A stretch of DNA of 64,000 bases from an uncultured Thiothrix sp. (GCF_937873765.1 NZ_CALMZC010000052.1:1-64000); one strand, 5' to 3'. Shown: positions 9,367 through 18,886, counted from the stretch's first letter. The notes: generated by a model not told the origin, from the sequence alone. Numbers and translations are program-made.

Positions 9367-10788
9367 TTAACGTCTCCGCCGTTTAAACCAAATCAATGTC
9401 CCTAAAGCAATGAGACTCAAAGGCAGAAAAATCAGGAAGAAACTAGCCAACACAAAACTGGCTGTCTCGCCCAGCGCAAAATGGGTATCTGGGGCATTAT
9501 TTACTTGAATATTCAGCAAATTATCGTCAGCACTCAACCAATTGAAAAGATTGGTCGCCAGATCCAAATTCACACCCTGCCCAATAAAGCTATTGATCAA
9601 GAAATCACTATCGCCAATCACGACCACGCGTTGTTGACGCTCTTGTTGCGGATTCGCAGCAACCGTGGTCGCCGAATTAGTTTCTGGTTGCTCCAATAAG
9701 CGCGTCAAGGTAAAGCCAATTGAAATCGGCCCTAAGACATCACCTTTATCCTCTTCATAAGTGACTGCACCATCCACCGCGCCCGTTTCCAGCCAACTAT
9801 TCGGCAAAGTCGTTAATAGCTCTTGGGCATCCCAAAGCAAAGCATTTTTATCTTCAACTGGACTCCGTTCGACCATGGTTGCAAAGGGAAATAGGCTTTG
9901 AGACCCAGTGAATTTTTCTGCTATAGGCGAACGCCCATAATCAACCACTGGCACGATGGCAGGGTGAGTCACTCCAAGAACTGCATGCAACTGTTCATTC
10001 GCATCTAAAACCGTGCCTTCGCTAATTTTTAAGCCTAATAAATCAGCTAGCGGTTTTAAACCATACAAACCACCTGGATCTTGTAACCAGAGTAAATTCC
10101 CCCCTTGCTCCACATATTTTTGAACTACCTCCACTTCACCCGGTAGCAAATCCTTTTGTGGTGAGGCAATCACTAAAAAGCGAGCATTTTGTGGAATCGA
10201 TTGGGTACGGACGAGATTATGCGGCTGCACTTTAAAACCACTACGCTCTAAAGTGCTTAAGAATTGCGTCAGACCATTAGAATTAGCCGATAGTGGATCA
10301 CGCTCCTCATGCCCCTCTAAAAATACCACTAAGCGCTCAGCCCCTCGACTCATCCGCTGAATAGCATTCGCAATCACTGGCTCAGTAGTTTGCTCAACCA
10401 CTTCACTACGTTCAGCTAAATGAATTGCCATTTGCCCCGCATATTGGATTCCATCCTGCTTAGCGCGCACAGGATCTAGATCAGGGTTTACAAATTCTAA
10501 TTTGATGTCAGGCTTGATGCGCTGATACTTAGCCACCAGTTTACGTAGTTGCTCTTGCAAAGCCGCATCTTCTGGTACATAAGCAATAAACTTTAAAGGC
10601 TGATCCGTTTTTTCTAACAAAGCCCGCGTTGCTACAGTCAAGCTATTGCGATTCCCATACGTCCAATCCGCTTGGAAATGAAATTCACGGCTCAAAAAAG
10701 CTAATAAACCCATCACTGCAAACAACAGTAAATAAAAAATCGCGTTTTGCACCCCGATAGAGCGATGCATCCCTTTCGTCATTTTCAT
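9367..10788 (-). CDS. GldG-like ABC transporter auxiliary protein
   Basis: This 473-aa protein has one transmembrane helix near the N-terminus (about 15-32) and one near the C-terminus (about 445-467), with a large external domain between them. It matches the ABC_transp_aux/GldG family. The stretch from about residue 150 (RLVVFLEGHEERDP) to the VVVIGDSDFLIN segment near 395 is characteristic. In Flavobacteria GldG works with GldA and GldF in gliding; in proteobacteria the role is unproven. It lies between the permease and DUF4340 genes in one leftward operon. Confidence 0.85.
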   Translation of the reverse strand: MKMTKGMHRSIGVQNAIFYLLLFAVMGLLAFLSREFHFQADWTYGNRNSLTVATRALLEKTDQPLKFIAYVPEDAALQEQLRKLVAKYQRIKPDIKLEFVNPDLDPVRAKQDGIQYAGQMAIHLAERSEVVEQTTEPVIANAIQRMSRGAERLVVFLEGHEERDPLSANSNGLTQFLSTLERSGFKVQPHNLVRTQSIPQNARFLVIASPQKDLLPGEVEVVQKYVEQGGNLLWLQDPGGLYGLKPLADLLGLKISEGTVLDANEQLHAVLGVTHPAIVPVVDYGRSPIAEKFTGSQSLFPFATMVERSPVEDKNALLWDAQELLTTLPNSWLETGAVDGAVTYEEDKGDVLGPISIGFTLTRLLEQPETNSATTVAANPQQERQQRVVVIGDSDFLINSFIGQGVNLDLATNLFNWLSADDNLLNIQVNNAPDTHFALGETASFVLASFFLIFLPLSLIALGTLIWFKRRRR

Positions 10789-10793
10789 GTCAA

Positions 10794-11555
10794 TTATCTC
10801 TGCAAGCGCTCATTATCTAATTTGCGAATCGTCAGCAGTAGGAAACTGATGATAAACAACAGGTAATACACTAAGTCGCTGCTATCAAACAACCCTTCTA
10901 AAAAAGAGAGAAAGTGCCCAAAATGCGAGAGATAGATAAATAGTTGGCTGCCTGAACCTTGTGAATTCCCAGAGATATACAAGACCAGCAAAAACAGTAG
11001 CAAGCCGAACGTGCTAACAGCAGCAATAATCGGCTGGCGCGTGAGGGAAGACAGAAATAAGCCTGCCGCTGCAAAAGACGCTAAAAGCAAGAACAAACCT
11101 AATATCGCTGCTGCTAACTTACCCCAATCTAAATCAGTGCCTAAGGAAAGCGAGGCAGGCATCAAACTAAGCATACCAATCATGGTAATAATCAGCAGCA
11201 ATAAGCCTAAATACTTGCCTACAACAATCTGGCTAATCGAAATCGGTGCGGTCGTCAGTAAGGATAAGGTTTGGTTCATGCGCTCCTCCGCAAATAAGCG
11301 CATGGTCAAGATCGGCATAACAGCCAGCATAATCACACCTGCCCACAGATATAGTGCGGATACCACTAAATCACTTAAACCAGGTACATTCTCGCGCCCA
11401 GCCATCGCTGGTTGAATCTGCGTAACATATTCATTTAACCCGAGCAAAAACACCCAAGCTAAAATAAACTGTACGACTGCTAAAATGCTCCAAGCTAAGG
11501 GTGAGTTGAACATACGCCGGAACTCAGTAGTCGCTATAGTCCAAATCATCTTCAT
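10794..11555 (-). CDS. ABC transporter permease, GldF-like (ABC-2 type)
   Basis: This 253-aa membrane protein has about six hydrophobic segments. The conserved loop RLFAEERMNQTLSLLTTAPI (about 86-105) is typical of ABC-2 permeases of the GldF/NosY group. Its start overlaps the end of the ATPase gene by 4 nt. The substrate is unknown. Confidence 0.9.
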   Translation of the reverse strand: MKMIWTIATTEFRRMFNSPLAWSILAVVQFILAWVFLLGLNEYVTQIQPAMAGRENVPGLSDLVVSALYLWAGVIMLAVMPILTMRLFAEERMNQTLSLLTTAPISISQIVVGKYLGLLLLIITMIGMLSLMPASLSLGTDLDWGKLAAAILGLFLLLASFAAAGLFLSSLTRQPIIAAVSTFGLLLFLLVLYISGNSQGSGSQLFIYLSHFGHFLSFLEGLFDSSDLVYYLLFIISFLLLTIRKLDNERLQR

Positions 11556-12304
11556 GTAAGGCGCTCCGGTGCAGTATCTGCTAATGCGGGGTCTTCTTGG
11601 TAGACTAATTCAAAGAATATCTTCTCCAAAGATTCACCCCCTGCTAGTGAGTCATTAAAGACCGTTCGTCCGCGATTCAGAATCTGCACCCGATCACAAA
11701 CTGCTTGTACCTCAGGCAAAATGTGCGTTGATAGAATCACACTATGTTCCTGACCCAACTCACGGATGAGCTTGCGAATCTCACGAATTTGTAAAGGATC
11801 TAAACCCACTGTAGGTTCATCTAAAATAACAACCGCCGGATTATGCAAAATCGCTTGGGCAATACCAACGCGCTGCTTATAACCTTTTGAGAGATTGGCA
11901 ATCAGGCGATTTTTTACTTCATTTAAGCTGCAGCGTTCACATGCCAAGTTAATAGCTTGAGTACGCGCAGTACCACGTAAACCATGTAATTTTGCACAAT
12001 AGTCCAAATATTCATTCACCATGAGATCTCGATAAACCGGTGGCTGCTCAGGCAAATAGCCAATATGCCGCTTTGCACGGCGCGGTTCTTCTAGAAGATC
12101 GAGGCCATTAATTTGAATGGAACCCGTAGTAGGCGCGAGATTACCCGTCAGCATCTGCATGGTAGTCGATTTGCCAGCACCATTCGGTCCAAGTAGCCCT
12201 AGCACTTCGCCTTTTTGAAGTTGTATATTCAAATTTTCCACAGCGCAGTACTCGCCATAATAGCGCGATAGCCCTTCCGCTGCGAGCAAGATGCTTGATT
12301 CCAT
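11552..12304 (-). CDS. ABC transporter ATPase, GldA-like
   Basis: This nucleotide-binding subunit shows Walker A GPNGAGKST, signature LSKGYKQRVG and Walker B VVILDEPTVGLD, followed by the switch histidine in ILSTHILPE. The frame is open to a GTG at 12331, but I prefer the ATG at 12304 (MESSILLAAEG), because AGGAG at 12316-12320 precedes it and the GTG has no ribosome-binding site. It is the first gene of a four-gene operon (ATPase, permease, GldG-like, DUF4340) and is divergent from the RfaH-like gene. Confidence 0.92.
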   Translation of the reverse strand: MESSILLAAEGLSRYYGEYCAVENLNIQLQKGEVLGLLGPNGAGKSTTMQMLTGNLAPTTGSIQINGLDLLEEPRRAKRHIGYLPEQPPVYRDLMVNEYLDYCAKLHGLRGTARTQAINLACERCSLNEVKNRLIANLSKGYKQRVGIAQAILHNPAVVILDEPTVGLDPLQIREIRKLIRELGQEHSVILSTHILPEVQAVCDRVQILNRGRTVFNDSLAGGESLEKIFFELVYQEDPALADTAPERLT

Positions 12305-12393
12305 TAAGCTTATTACTCCTGATTTAAGCACTGATCCTAGACAGTGCTTACTAAAGTTATGGGTATAACACTTGCTATTTAGCTAGTGCGCAC

Positions 12394-12412
12394 TTTGTAA
12401 CCTAATTACAAA
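12394..12412. promoter_or_regulatory. Inverted repeat in divergent promoter region
   Basis: TTTGTAA and TTACAAA (7-bp arms, 5-nt spacer) lie in the 145-178 bp between the divergent GldA-like and RfaH-like genes, a plausible operator position. A possible rightward -35 (TTGACT, 12421-12426) with a poor -10 (TACCCT, 12444-12449) follows. No regulator can be named; short AT-rich palindromes also arise by chance. Confidence 0.3.
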
Positions 12413-12482
12413 AAAAGCAATTGACTACACAGCTTTATCAACCTACCCTAAAAAAACGTTAATCTTCCGGTAAGCTTTGAAT

Positions 12483-13001
12483 ATGCCTCTTACTAGCGTC
12501 CCTGAACGTCAATGGTATCTATTGACAAGTAAACCCTTTAAAGATGAGCTAGCTGAACTTGAACTAGGCAAGCAAGGTTATGAAGTCTATCGTCCCCTCG
12601 CTCAACGTTTGCGGAAGCAACGTGGCAAAATGGTCAAGAAAACTGAATCTCTATTCCCACGTTATCTGTTCATCGCATTAAATCAATTTACTGACAACTG
12701 GGCACCTATCCGCTCCACTAAAGGGGTAAACCAATTTGTGCGTTTTGGCACACAGCCAGCGTTAGTGCCTAGCGAATTGATTATAAATCTGAAAAGCCAA
12801 GAATTGGCTTTGGGGGAACGTGCAATTGACTTAGATCGTTTCCATCAAGGCGATTTAGTTACTTTGACAGAAGGCCCCTTTCGCGGGCTAAATGGCGTTT
12901 TCATGAGTTATGATGGTGAAGAAAGGGCTATCATTTTGTTGGAAATTCTCCACAAACAGACTAAATTGACCATTTCTCCAGCCAAGCTACTCGCTGCTTA
13001 A
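12483..13001 (+). CDS. rfaH: RfaH-like transcription antiterminator (NusG family)
   Basis: RfaH/NusG-family proteins bind RNA polymerase through an N-terminal NGN domain. Specialised ones help long envelope operons to be transcribed to the end. The 172-aa protein starts with RQWYLLTSKPFKDELAELEL, has the family's RYLFIALNQF and RSTKGVNQFVRFG segments (about 63-92), and ends in a KOW domain (GDLVTLTEGPFRGLNGVF, about 126-143). A TTG two codons upstream is also possible. It opens the polysaccharide locus, which fits regulation of these very long operons. I found no ops element in a sensible place, so its targets are unproven. Confidence 0.88.
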   Translation: MPLTSVPERQWYLLTSKPFKDELAELELGKQGYEVYRPLAQRLRKQRGKMVKKTESLFPRYLFIALNQFTDNWAPIRSTKGVNQFVRFGTQPALVPSELIINLKSQELALGERAIDLDRFHQGDLVTLTEGPFRGLNGVFMSYDGEERAIILLEILHKQTKLTISPAKLLAA

Positions 13002-13101
13002 CAGTTAGCATGTTGCAGAATAGCTACTAAAGTTGATCTTTAATAGACCCATAACCTATACTCCTATCACCTAAAACAAATATTGATGCCCTAACTACAC
13101 A

Positions 13102-14418
13102 ATGACATCCCGAAAATTTCTTTTCTTACAGGGTGTCGCTACTCCTTTTTTTCGTAAATTAGGAGAAGCGATTCAAGAAAATGGATACGAAGTATTTCGG
13201 GTCAACTTTTGTGGTGGTGATAGTTGGTTTAGTCACACTAAAAATAGCTGGCGCTTTACTGCTAACCTAGATCAGCTGCCCTCTTGGCTGGAAAAAAAAT
13301 ATCAAGAACACCACTTTACTGATGTTATCCTCTTTGGCGATACCCGTCCTGTCCATCTGCATGCCCTACCGTTACTGAAACGCTTAGGTTTAAAAATTCA
13401 TGTGTACGAGGAAGGCTACTTCCGTCCTGATTGGATTACCTTAGAACAAAATGGTGTCAATGGTCACTCGCGGTTACTCAATAAAGATCCCGATTTTTGG
13501 CTCAATCAGGGAGACGAAGATTTAAAAATAGCGAGTAAGCTTGGTAAAAATTTTCTGCCACGCGCTTGGCATGATGTTTGTTATCGCCTTGCCACTGCTA
13601 CTTTTACCCCTGTTTATCCCCATTATAAAACGCATCGCCCCTTCCAAGCTTATCGAGAATACCTTGGCTGGGCACAGCGCTTACCCAATAATAAATTGTG
13701 GCGTGAGCGCTGGGAACAGAAGAAGATTCAACAACTTGTTAACTCAGGACAAGATTACTATCTGCTGCCCCTACAATTAGATTCTGATGCCCAGATTCGT
13801 GTGCATTCTTCTTTCACCAGCATACAGCAAGTGATTGTTAAGGTGATGGCCTCCTTTGCTAAACATGCACCTGCTGAAAGCCTGTTAGTGATCAAGAATC
13901 ATCCTTTAGATACTGGCCTACTCAAGCATGCTGAAAAGGTTAAACAAGTTGCTCAAACTTTAGGAATGAGTGAACGTGTTTTGTTTTTGGAGACAGGGCA
14001 TTTACCTACTCTACTCCACCATACCAAAGGCACAGTCCTAGTAAATAGCACAACCGGTACTTCAGCTTTACATCACGGCTCGCCCACTATTGCTTTAGGT
14101 ACGGCTCTATTTGATATTCCTGGTTTAACTTTCCAAGATGGGCTGGATCGTTTCTGGACTGAGGGACAGGCGGCTGATCCTCATCTCTTCAGTCAGTTTC
14201 GCCAACGCGTCATTCAAGAAACACAAATTAATGGTGACTTTTATTCCCGTAAGGGCATTAGGCTCGCCATTGCAGGCAGCTTAGCGGCTATGCAAATTAC
14301 ACCAGTGACCAAACCAACTCCTAACCTTACGCCTGTACCCAATTTGTCGCCTGCACCTGTCAAACTTATCTATGGCGGTAAACTCCCTGAAGCTAGTTAT
14401 CTGTACAAAGAGCGTTAA
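13102..14418 (+). CDS. kpsS: Capsule polysaccharide protein KpsS-like (Kdo transferase)
   Basis: KpsS starts the beta-Kdo linker of group 2 capsules on a lysophosphatidylglycerol anchor. The 438-aa protein opens with FLFLQGVATPFFRKLGEAIQ and has VYEEGYFRPDWITLE (about 103-117) and NHPLDTGLLKH (about 270-280), signatures of the capsule-synthesis transferase family (PF05159). The tail beyond about 395 is proline-rich and not conserved. It is followed after 6 nt by an SDR gene. The same KpsS-SDR-sulfatase-fold order occurs, as I recall, in the Burkholderia pseudomallei wcbO-P-Q segment. Confidence 0.9.
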   Translation: MTSRKFLFLQGVATPFFRKLGEAIQENGYEVFRVNFCGGDSWFSHTKNSWRFTANLDQLPSWLEKKYQEHHFTDVILFGDTRPVHLHALPLLKRLGLKIHVYEEGYFRPDWITLEQNGVNGHSRLLNKDPDFWLNQGDEDLKIASKLGKNFLPRAWHDVCYRLATATFTPVYPHYKTHRPFQAYREYLGWAQRLPNNKLWRERWEQKKIQQLVNSGQDYYLLPLQLDSDAQIRVHSSFTSIQQVIVKVMASFAKHAPAESLLVIKNHPLDTGLLKHAEKVKQVAQTLGMSERVLFLETGHLPTLLHHTKGTVLVNSTTGTSALHHGSPTIALGTALFDIPGLTFQDGLDRFWTEGQAADPHLFSQFRQRVIQETQINGDFYSRKGIRLAIAGSLAAMQITPVTKPTPNLTPVPNLSPAPVKLIYGGKLPEASYLYKER

Positions 14419-14424
14419 GCAACT

Positions 14425-15210
14425 ATGGCGCGTACAATTCTCATTACAGGTGCAAGTAATGGCTTAGGAGCGGCTCTTGCCAGATATTATGCAACTCCTG
14501 AAGTACACTTGGCTTTAATTGGTAGAGATTTAGGACGCCTAGAGCAGATTTGTGAAACCTGTAAAAACCTAGGTGCTCAGGTGACGACGGCCAGTATTGA
14601 CATCACAGATCAAGCAACACTCAAACAATGGTTGGATGATTTCGATCAGCGTTATCCGATTGATTTAGCGATTGCCAATGCCGGGGTTACGAGTATGCTG
14701 AGTAAGCAAGGTTCTGGTGAGGAGCTAGCCGCGATTGAGCAAGTCTTAGATATAAATTTATATGGGGTTATTTACACTTTACACCCTTTGATTGAGCGTA
14801 TGCGCAGTCGTAAAACTGGGCAACTTGCAATGATTAGTTCGTTAGCCGCATGGCGTGGCATGCCTATCACCCCTGCCTATTGTGCCAGTAAAGCTGCGAT
14901 TAAAGCTTGGGGTGAAGCACTACGTGGCTGGTTGGCTCCAGAAGGTATTAAGGTTAATGTGGTCTGCCCGGGCTTTGTGAAAACCGATCTGAGCGATCAA
15001 TTCCCCGGCACTCGACCAACGATGATTTCTGCTGAACAAGCAGCGCGGGTGATTGCTAAAGGTTTAGCACACAACCAAGCTGTGATTGCTTTCCCTTTTC
15101 CTCTCACTTGGGGTATGTGGTTGGTTTCGGTGCTACCTTTCCCCCTAGCTTCTTATTTTTTAGGGTTGTTTGGGTATAATCGCCCACGTTCACCTCGAAA
15201 AACCCATTAA
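14425..15210 (+). CDS. Short-chain dehydrogenase, ketosphinganine-reductase-like
   Basis: This 261-aa classical SDR has TGASNGLG for NAD(P) binding (about 7-14), the NAG motif in IANAGVT, a serine in MISSLA and the catalytic YCASK (about 152-156). The C-terminus carries a hydrophobic stretch (about 225-249) that could associate with membrane. This recalls 3-ketodihydrosphingosine reductases. Its neighbours include an alpha-oxoamine synthase, whose product would carry a ketone next to an amine, so reduction of that ketone is a reasonable guess. The substrate is not shown by sequence. It lies 6 nt behind kpsS and 5 nt before the next gene. Confidence 0.85.
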   Translation: MARTILITGASNGLGAALARYYATPEVHLALIGRDLGRLEQICETCKNLGAQVTTASIDITDQATLKQWLDDFDQRYPIDLAIANAGVTSMLSKQGSGEELAAIEQVLDINLYGVIYTLHPLIERMRSRKTGQLAMISSLAAWRGMPITPAYCASKAAIKAWGEALRGWLAPEGIKVNVVCPGFVKTDLSDQFPGTRPTMISAEQAARVIAKGLAHNQAVIAFPFPLTWGMWLVSVLPFPLASYFLGLFGYNRPRSPRKTH

Positions 15211-15215
15211 TTGCT

Positions 15216-16751
15216 ATGCTCAGTCTTTTGGTAGCCTATGTACTCACTGGGGTGTTAGTACAACAAACGCAGGTCTATTTTGTCGCAAAAGACTTACGCC
15301 CCAACCATAGATCACCCAAACTGCTCTTCTTGCAAACGAGCCTAGTCAGTGTGGTTTTTATTCTTGCCTTAGTGCTTAGCCACCGACCTTTTTTATCTTG
15401 CATCATTACCTTGGCTGTTTTTGCAGTTTTTTTAGTCGTGAATCAAGCTAAATTCAAAGCTTTAAAAGAACCACTAGTATTCTCAGACATTTATCTTTAT
15501 TTACAGGTCTTTACACATCCTAGACTATTTCTACCTTTTTTAAATATTCCGCTCACTTTAATAGCAATCGCTCTTGGCTTATCACTCTTTTACCTAGCTG
15601 CAATTTTAGAGTCCTCTTTAAAAGCTTATAATATAATAATTAATCTGATAGCACTTGGAATACTGTTAGCGCTACTTGATTTCATGATAAAAACAGCCTT
15701 GAAGGTAAAGCTAAATTTTCAACCAGTTAAGGATATTAAAGAACTTGGCTTTTTCAATAGCTTAGCTATTTATTTGATCCAAGCTCTGCAAAAGCCCAAT
15801 CTAGATAATTTTAAAGCTTATCTGGATAAGCAGTCGCCCTATAAGCTAGCCATTCAATCGCCTGCTGAACGTCCGAACATTGTGGTGATTCAAAGTGAAT
15901 CCTTTTTTGACCCACGCCCACTCAGTGCAAGCATTACACCTGAAGTGCTTCAGTTTTTTGATCAGATCAAAACGATCTCTATGCAACATGGTAAATTAAA
16001 CGTACCCGCTTGGGGTGCTAATACTTTGCGCTCTGAATACGCTTTTTTGAGTGGCATTAATAATCAAGAACTGAGTTACTACCAATTCAACCCTTATCAA
16101 TTTTTACAAAAAACCCCCTCTATAAGTATAGTAAGTTATCTCAAGAGCTTAGGGTATCGCTGTATTTGTATTCATCCTAATCATGCGGCATTTTTTAAAC
16201 GTGACAAAGTATTTCCCCTGATTGGCTTTGATGAGTTTATTGATATTCATGGATTTGACTCTAGCCAAACTGCTGGTCCTTATATTAGTGACCAAGCTGT
16301 TTCTGAAAAAATCCAAACCCTACTTAAGCAAAAAACTGAGCAGCAACCCTTATTCATTTTTGCTATTACCATGGAAAATCATGGGCCTTTACATCTAGAA
16401 AACTATACGGCAACTGATGTGGAAAAACTCTATTGCAATAAGCCACCGAAGCAGCATCATGATTTAACTATTTATTTAAAGCATTTAAGCAATGCAGATC
16501 GTATGGTATTAAATCTAACTGCTAGCCTTAAAAATCAAGCAGAAAAGACTTGGTTGTGTTGGTATGGTGATCATCTTCCGAGTATGCCTGCAGTTTATCA
16601 AGCACTTAATTGGCAAGATGGGCGTAGTGATTATTTAATTTGGCATAATCAAGTAAATCATAATCCTACTATACAAAAAAACTTATCTATTGAGCAATTA
16701 GGGCTTGATTTACTGATTGGAGCTGGTCTGGCTGTAGCGAATAAAAGCTAA
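15216..16751 (+). CDS. LTA-synthase-family sulfatase-fold phosphotransferase
   Basis: This 511-aa membrane enzyme has about five N-terminal helices (1-160) and an external sulfatase-fold domain. Expected active-site residues are visible: Glu228 in IQSESFFDPR, the likely nucleophile Thr270 in AWGANTLRSE, and Asp452-His453 in WYGDHLPSMP. Family members transfer phosphoglycerol or phosphoethanolamine from phospholipids to glycans or lipids. In this locus it could put a phospho-headgroup on the capsule lipid or glycan. The 3' end overlaps the convergent formyltransferase gene by 42 bp. It is the last gene of the rightward kpsS-SDR unit. Confidence 0.88.
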   Translation: MLSLLVAYVLTGVLVQQTQVYFVAKDLRPNHRSPKLLFLQTSLVSVVFILALVLSHRPFLSCIITLAVFAVFLVVNQAKFKALKEPLVFSDIYLYLQVFTHPRLFLPFLNIPLTLIAIALGLSLFYLAAILESSLKAYNIIINLIALGILLALLDFMIKTALKVKLNFQPVKDIKELGFFNSLAIYLIQALQKPNLDNFKAYLDKQSPYKLAIQSPAERPNIVVIQSESFFDPRPLSASITPEVLQFFDQIKTISMQHGKLNVPAWGANTLRSEYAFLSGINNQELSYYQFNPYQFLQKTPSISIVSYLKSLGYRCICIHPNHAAFFKRDKVFPLIGFDEFIDIHGFDSSQTAGPYISDQAVSEKIQTLLKQKTEQQPLFIFAITMENHGPLHLENYTATDVEKLYCNKPPKQHHDLTIYLKHLSNADRMVLNLTASLKNQAEKTWLCWYGDHLPSMPAVYQALNWQDGRSDYLIWHNQVNHNPTIQKNLSIEQLGLDLLIGAGLAVANKS

Positions 16752-17531
16752 ATATTCGCGCCAGCGAAAATATCGACGCTGCTGACGAAACTGCTTAGTA
16801 TCTAAAGGATTTGGCCAAGAATCATAGCGCCCGACAGATGCTTGTGGTATAGCGACTGTATCCGCAGTCAAATGAGCAATCTGCCTAACCGCTGCTAAAG
16901 CCCCTAGTTTAAATAGCTTTAAATTCAGGCTAAACAAGGTATCGGCTGGGCGAACCCTTAACTTACTTTGCTCTAAAATAGCCCCCTGATCAAACTGCTC
17001 ATTTTGTAAATGTACGGTCGCACCCGTTTCACGGGCTTGCCTAAGTAAAGCATAAAAGGACGGATCTACGCCTTTAAATGCTGGCAGTAAGGAGGGGTGA
17101 ATATTCAGACAGGCTAAACTTGGTAAGTTTAAAACTTCAGGCTTAATTAGTTGATTAAAATGCGCTGATAACAAAACATCCGGCTGCAGATTATTCAGGA
17201 ACGCAATGCTCTCAGTTGAGTTAATATCAGCCGTTTCTAAACAAATAATATGTCTTGCTGCCAACTGCTGCTTGAAGCTTGGTTTATGGAATAACCAACG
17301 CAAGCCTGTATATAAACTGGTGATAGCAAACAAATAAGCAGCATAGCGAATACCAGAGAGTTTTATCTGTCGAATACTAGCACGCAGCCTTGAATCGGAT
17401 TTATTCAGCACTCGCGTAGAACTCAGTACAGCCACTAGCTCAATGTCAGGCGCTTTTAAGAGCTCATGCAACACGACTTCTGAGTAAACGCTTGGATAAG
17501 TACACAAAACCACTCGGCGGCGTAGGCTCAC
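16710..17531 (-). CDS. Formyltransferase-family protein
   Basis: This 273-aa protein has the formyltransferase fold of Fmt/ArnA/PurN-type enzymes, which use 10-formyltetrahydrofolate. Catalytic residues are present: Asn143 and His145 in NIHPSLLP, and Asp181 in EQFDQGAIL. The start overlaps the stop of the oxoamine synthase gene by 1 nt, so the two are coupled. The logical substrate is the amine made by that enzyme, or an amino sugar; neither is proven. The last 42 bp overlap the opposing phosphotransferase gene. Confidence 0.85.
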   Translation of the reverse strand: MSLRRRVVLCTYPSVYSEVVLHELLKAPDIELVAVLSSTRVLNKSDSRLRASIRQIKLSGIRYAAYLFAITSLYTGLRWLFHKPSFKQQLAARHIICLETADINSTESIAFLNNLQPDVLLSAHFNQLIKPEVLNLPSLACLNIHPSLLPAFKGVDPSFYALLRQARETGATVHLQNEQFDQGAILEQSKLRVRPADTLFSLNLKLFKLGALAAVRQIAHLTADTVAIPQASVGRYDSWPNPLDTKQFRQQRRYFRWREYLAFIRYSQTSSNQ

Positions 17532-18883
17532 TATTTTTTAGCCATTACTTCAGCCAAGGTTTCGACTGTGTATTGAATTTGTTCTGCTGTATGACTGGAA
17601 CTAATGAAGAAACGTAGCCGAGCCATACCTTCCTCCACGGCTGGATAGAAAATCGGCTGCACATTAATACCACGATCAAACATCCGATTCGCGACTAAAC
17701 CAGCACGGGCAGAGCTACCTAAAATTGCAGGGACTACCGCTAAACCTGCACTATAACCCGTATCGATTTGATGTTTTTTACACAGCTCTAAAAAAAAGCG
17801 TCCATTGTTTTGAAGCTGCTGCACACGCTCTGGCTCAGCCAACATAACTTTAAGTGAAGCGCTTGAAGCCGCGGCTAAAGGGGGCGACATGCCAACACTA
17901 TATAAAAAACCGGGTGCAGAAATTCTTAAATGATGCACGAGTGCTTTTTCACCTGCAATATAACCTCCACAACCGGATAAGGTTTTACTGAGCGTCCCCA
18001 TCCAGATATCAACCTCTTTACCCACCACGCCAAAATGTTCACGAATACCACGTCCGGTTGCGCCCATGATGCCTAAAGAATGCGCCTCATCCACCATTAA
18101 GAAGGCTTTGTGGCGGCGTTTGATCTCAATAAAGCGTGGCAAATCAGGGAAGTCACCATCCATACTGTAGATGCCCTCGACCACAATCAACACCCGCTCA
18201 AAATCTTTGCGCTGCTGGCTAAGAATATCATCAACGGCTTGCCAATCATTATGTGGGAAAGGAATACGCTTAGCCCCCGACAGTTGTGCACCCTGCAAGG
18301 CGCTATTATGAATCAGTGAATCATGCAGAATGAGATCGCGCGGCCCAAATAAATAGCCAATAGTCGTGACATTCGTCGCATGACCGCTGACAAAAACCAT
18401 ACAATCATCGACTTCGTATAGCTTGGCTAAACCCTGTTCTAATTCTTGTTGCACCGCACGCTCGCCCGATACCATGCGACTCGCAGAAGCCGAGGTACCA
18501 TAACGCTGAATCGCCTCCATCGCTGCTTGATTCACACTAGGATGACCACAGAGATCCAAATAATTGTAACTGGCAAAGTTGATATATTCCTTGCCTTCGA
18601 TAAATGTTGTGGAACGTGCAACTTGATCATGGGTTTTAAAGAAAGGACTATCAATACCAAGCTGCTTACCACCTTGCTCAATGACGCGAATCTGTTGGTA
18701 ACCGGGCATTTGATCAAACCGATAAAAGGCTTCAGGAATTTCGTCGCGGCGGAATAATTTCTTTTTGTTCGGATAGCCGTCTTGAGCGATTTTGTCGAGT
18801 TTCTTCCGATGTCGCTCTAGCATTTCATTGGCTAGCCGTTCTTTAATCTGATCGCTCAGACCAAATAAATTCCGACCTGTCAT
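17531..18883 (-). CDS. Alpha-oxoamine synthase (AONS/SPT family, PLP)
   Basis: The family condenses an amino acid with an acyl thioester, losing CO2, to give an alpha-amino ketone, as in serine palmitoyltransferase and 8-amino-7-oxononanoate synthase. The 450-aa protein has His168 in FVSGHATN, Asp265 and His268 in VDEAHSLG, and the PLP lysine Lys300 in GTLSKTLSG. About 80-90 extra N-terminal residues precede the core, unlike BioF. It starts 3 nt after the PKS stop, and no biotin genes are near. It probably takes the chain from the PKS carrier domain, which lacks a thioesterase. Such PKS-oxoamine synthase pairing is known for several natural products. Confidence 0.92.
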   Translation of the reverse strand: MTGRNLFGLSDQIKERLANEMLERHRKKLDKIAQDGYPNKKKLFRRDEIPEAFYRFDQMPGYQQIRVIEQGGKQLGIDSPFFKTHDQVARSTTFIEGKEYINFASYNYLDLCGHPSVNQAAMEAIQRYGTSASASRMVSGERAVQQELEQGLAKLYEVDDCMVFVSGHATNVTTIGYLFGPRDLILHDSLIHNSALQGAQLSGAKRIPFPHNDWQAVDDILSQQRKDFERVLIVVEGIYSMDGDFPDLPRFIEIKRRHKAFLMVDEAHSLGIMGATGRGIREHFGVVGKEVDIWMGTLSKTLSGCGGYIAGEKALVHHLRISAPGFLYSVGMSPPLAAASSASLKVMLAEPERVQQLQNNGRFFLELCKKHQIDTGYSAGLAVVPAILGSSARAGLVANRMFDRGINVQPIFYPAVEEGMARLRFFISSSHTAEQIQYTVETLAEVMAKK

Positions 18884-18886
18884 GGC

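Noticed and set aside
12305-12331. GTG start for the GldA-like ATPase at 12331
   Set aside because: No Shine-Dalgarno before it, whereas AGGAG precedes the ATG at 12304.
17531-18883. Biotin synthesis enzyme BioF
   Set aside because: It has a long extra N-terminus, no bio genes around, and direct coupling to a PKS and a formyltransferase.
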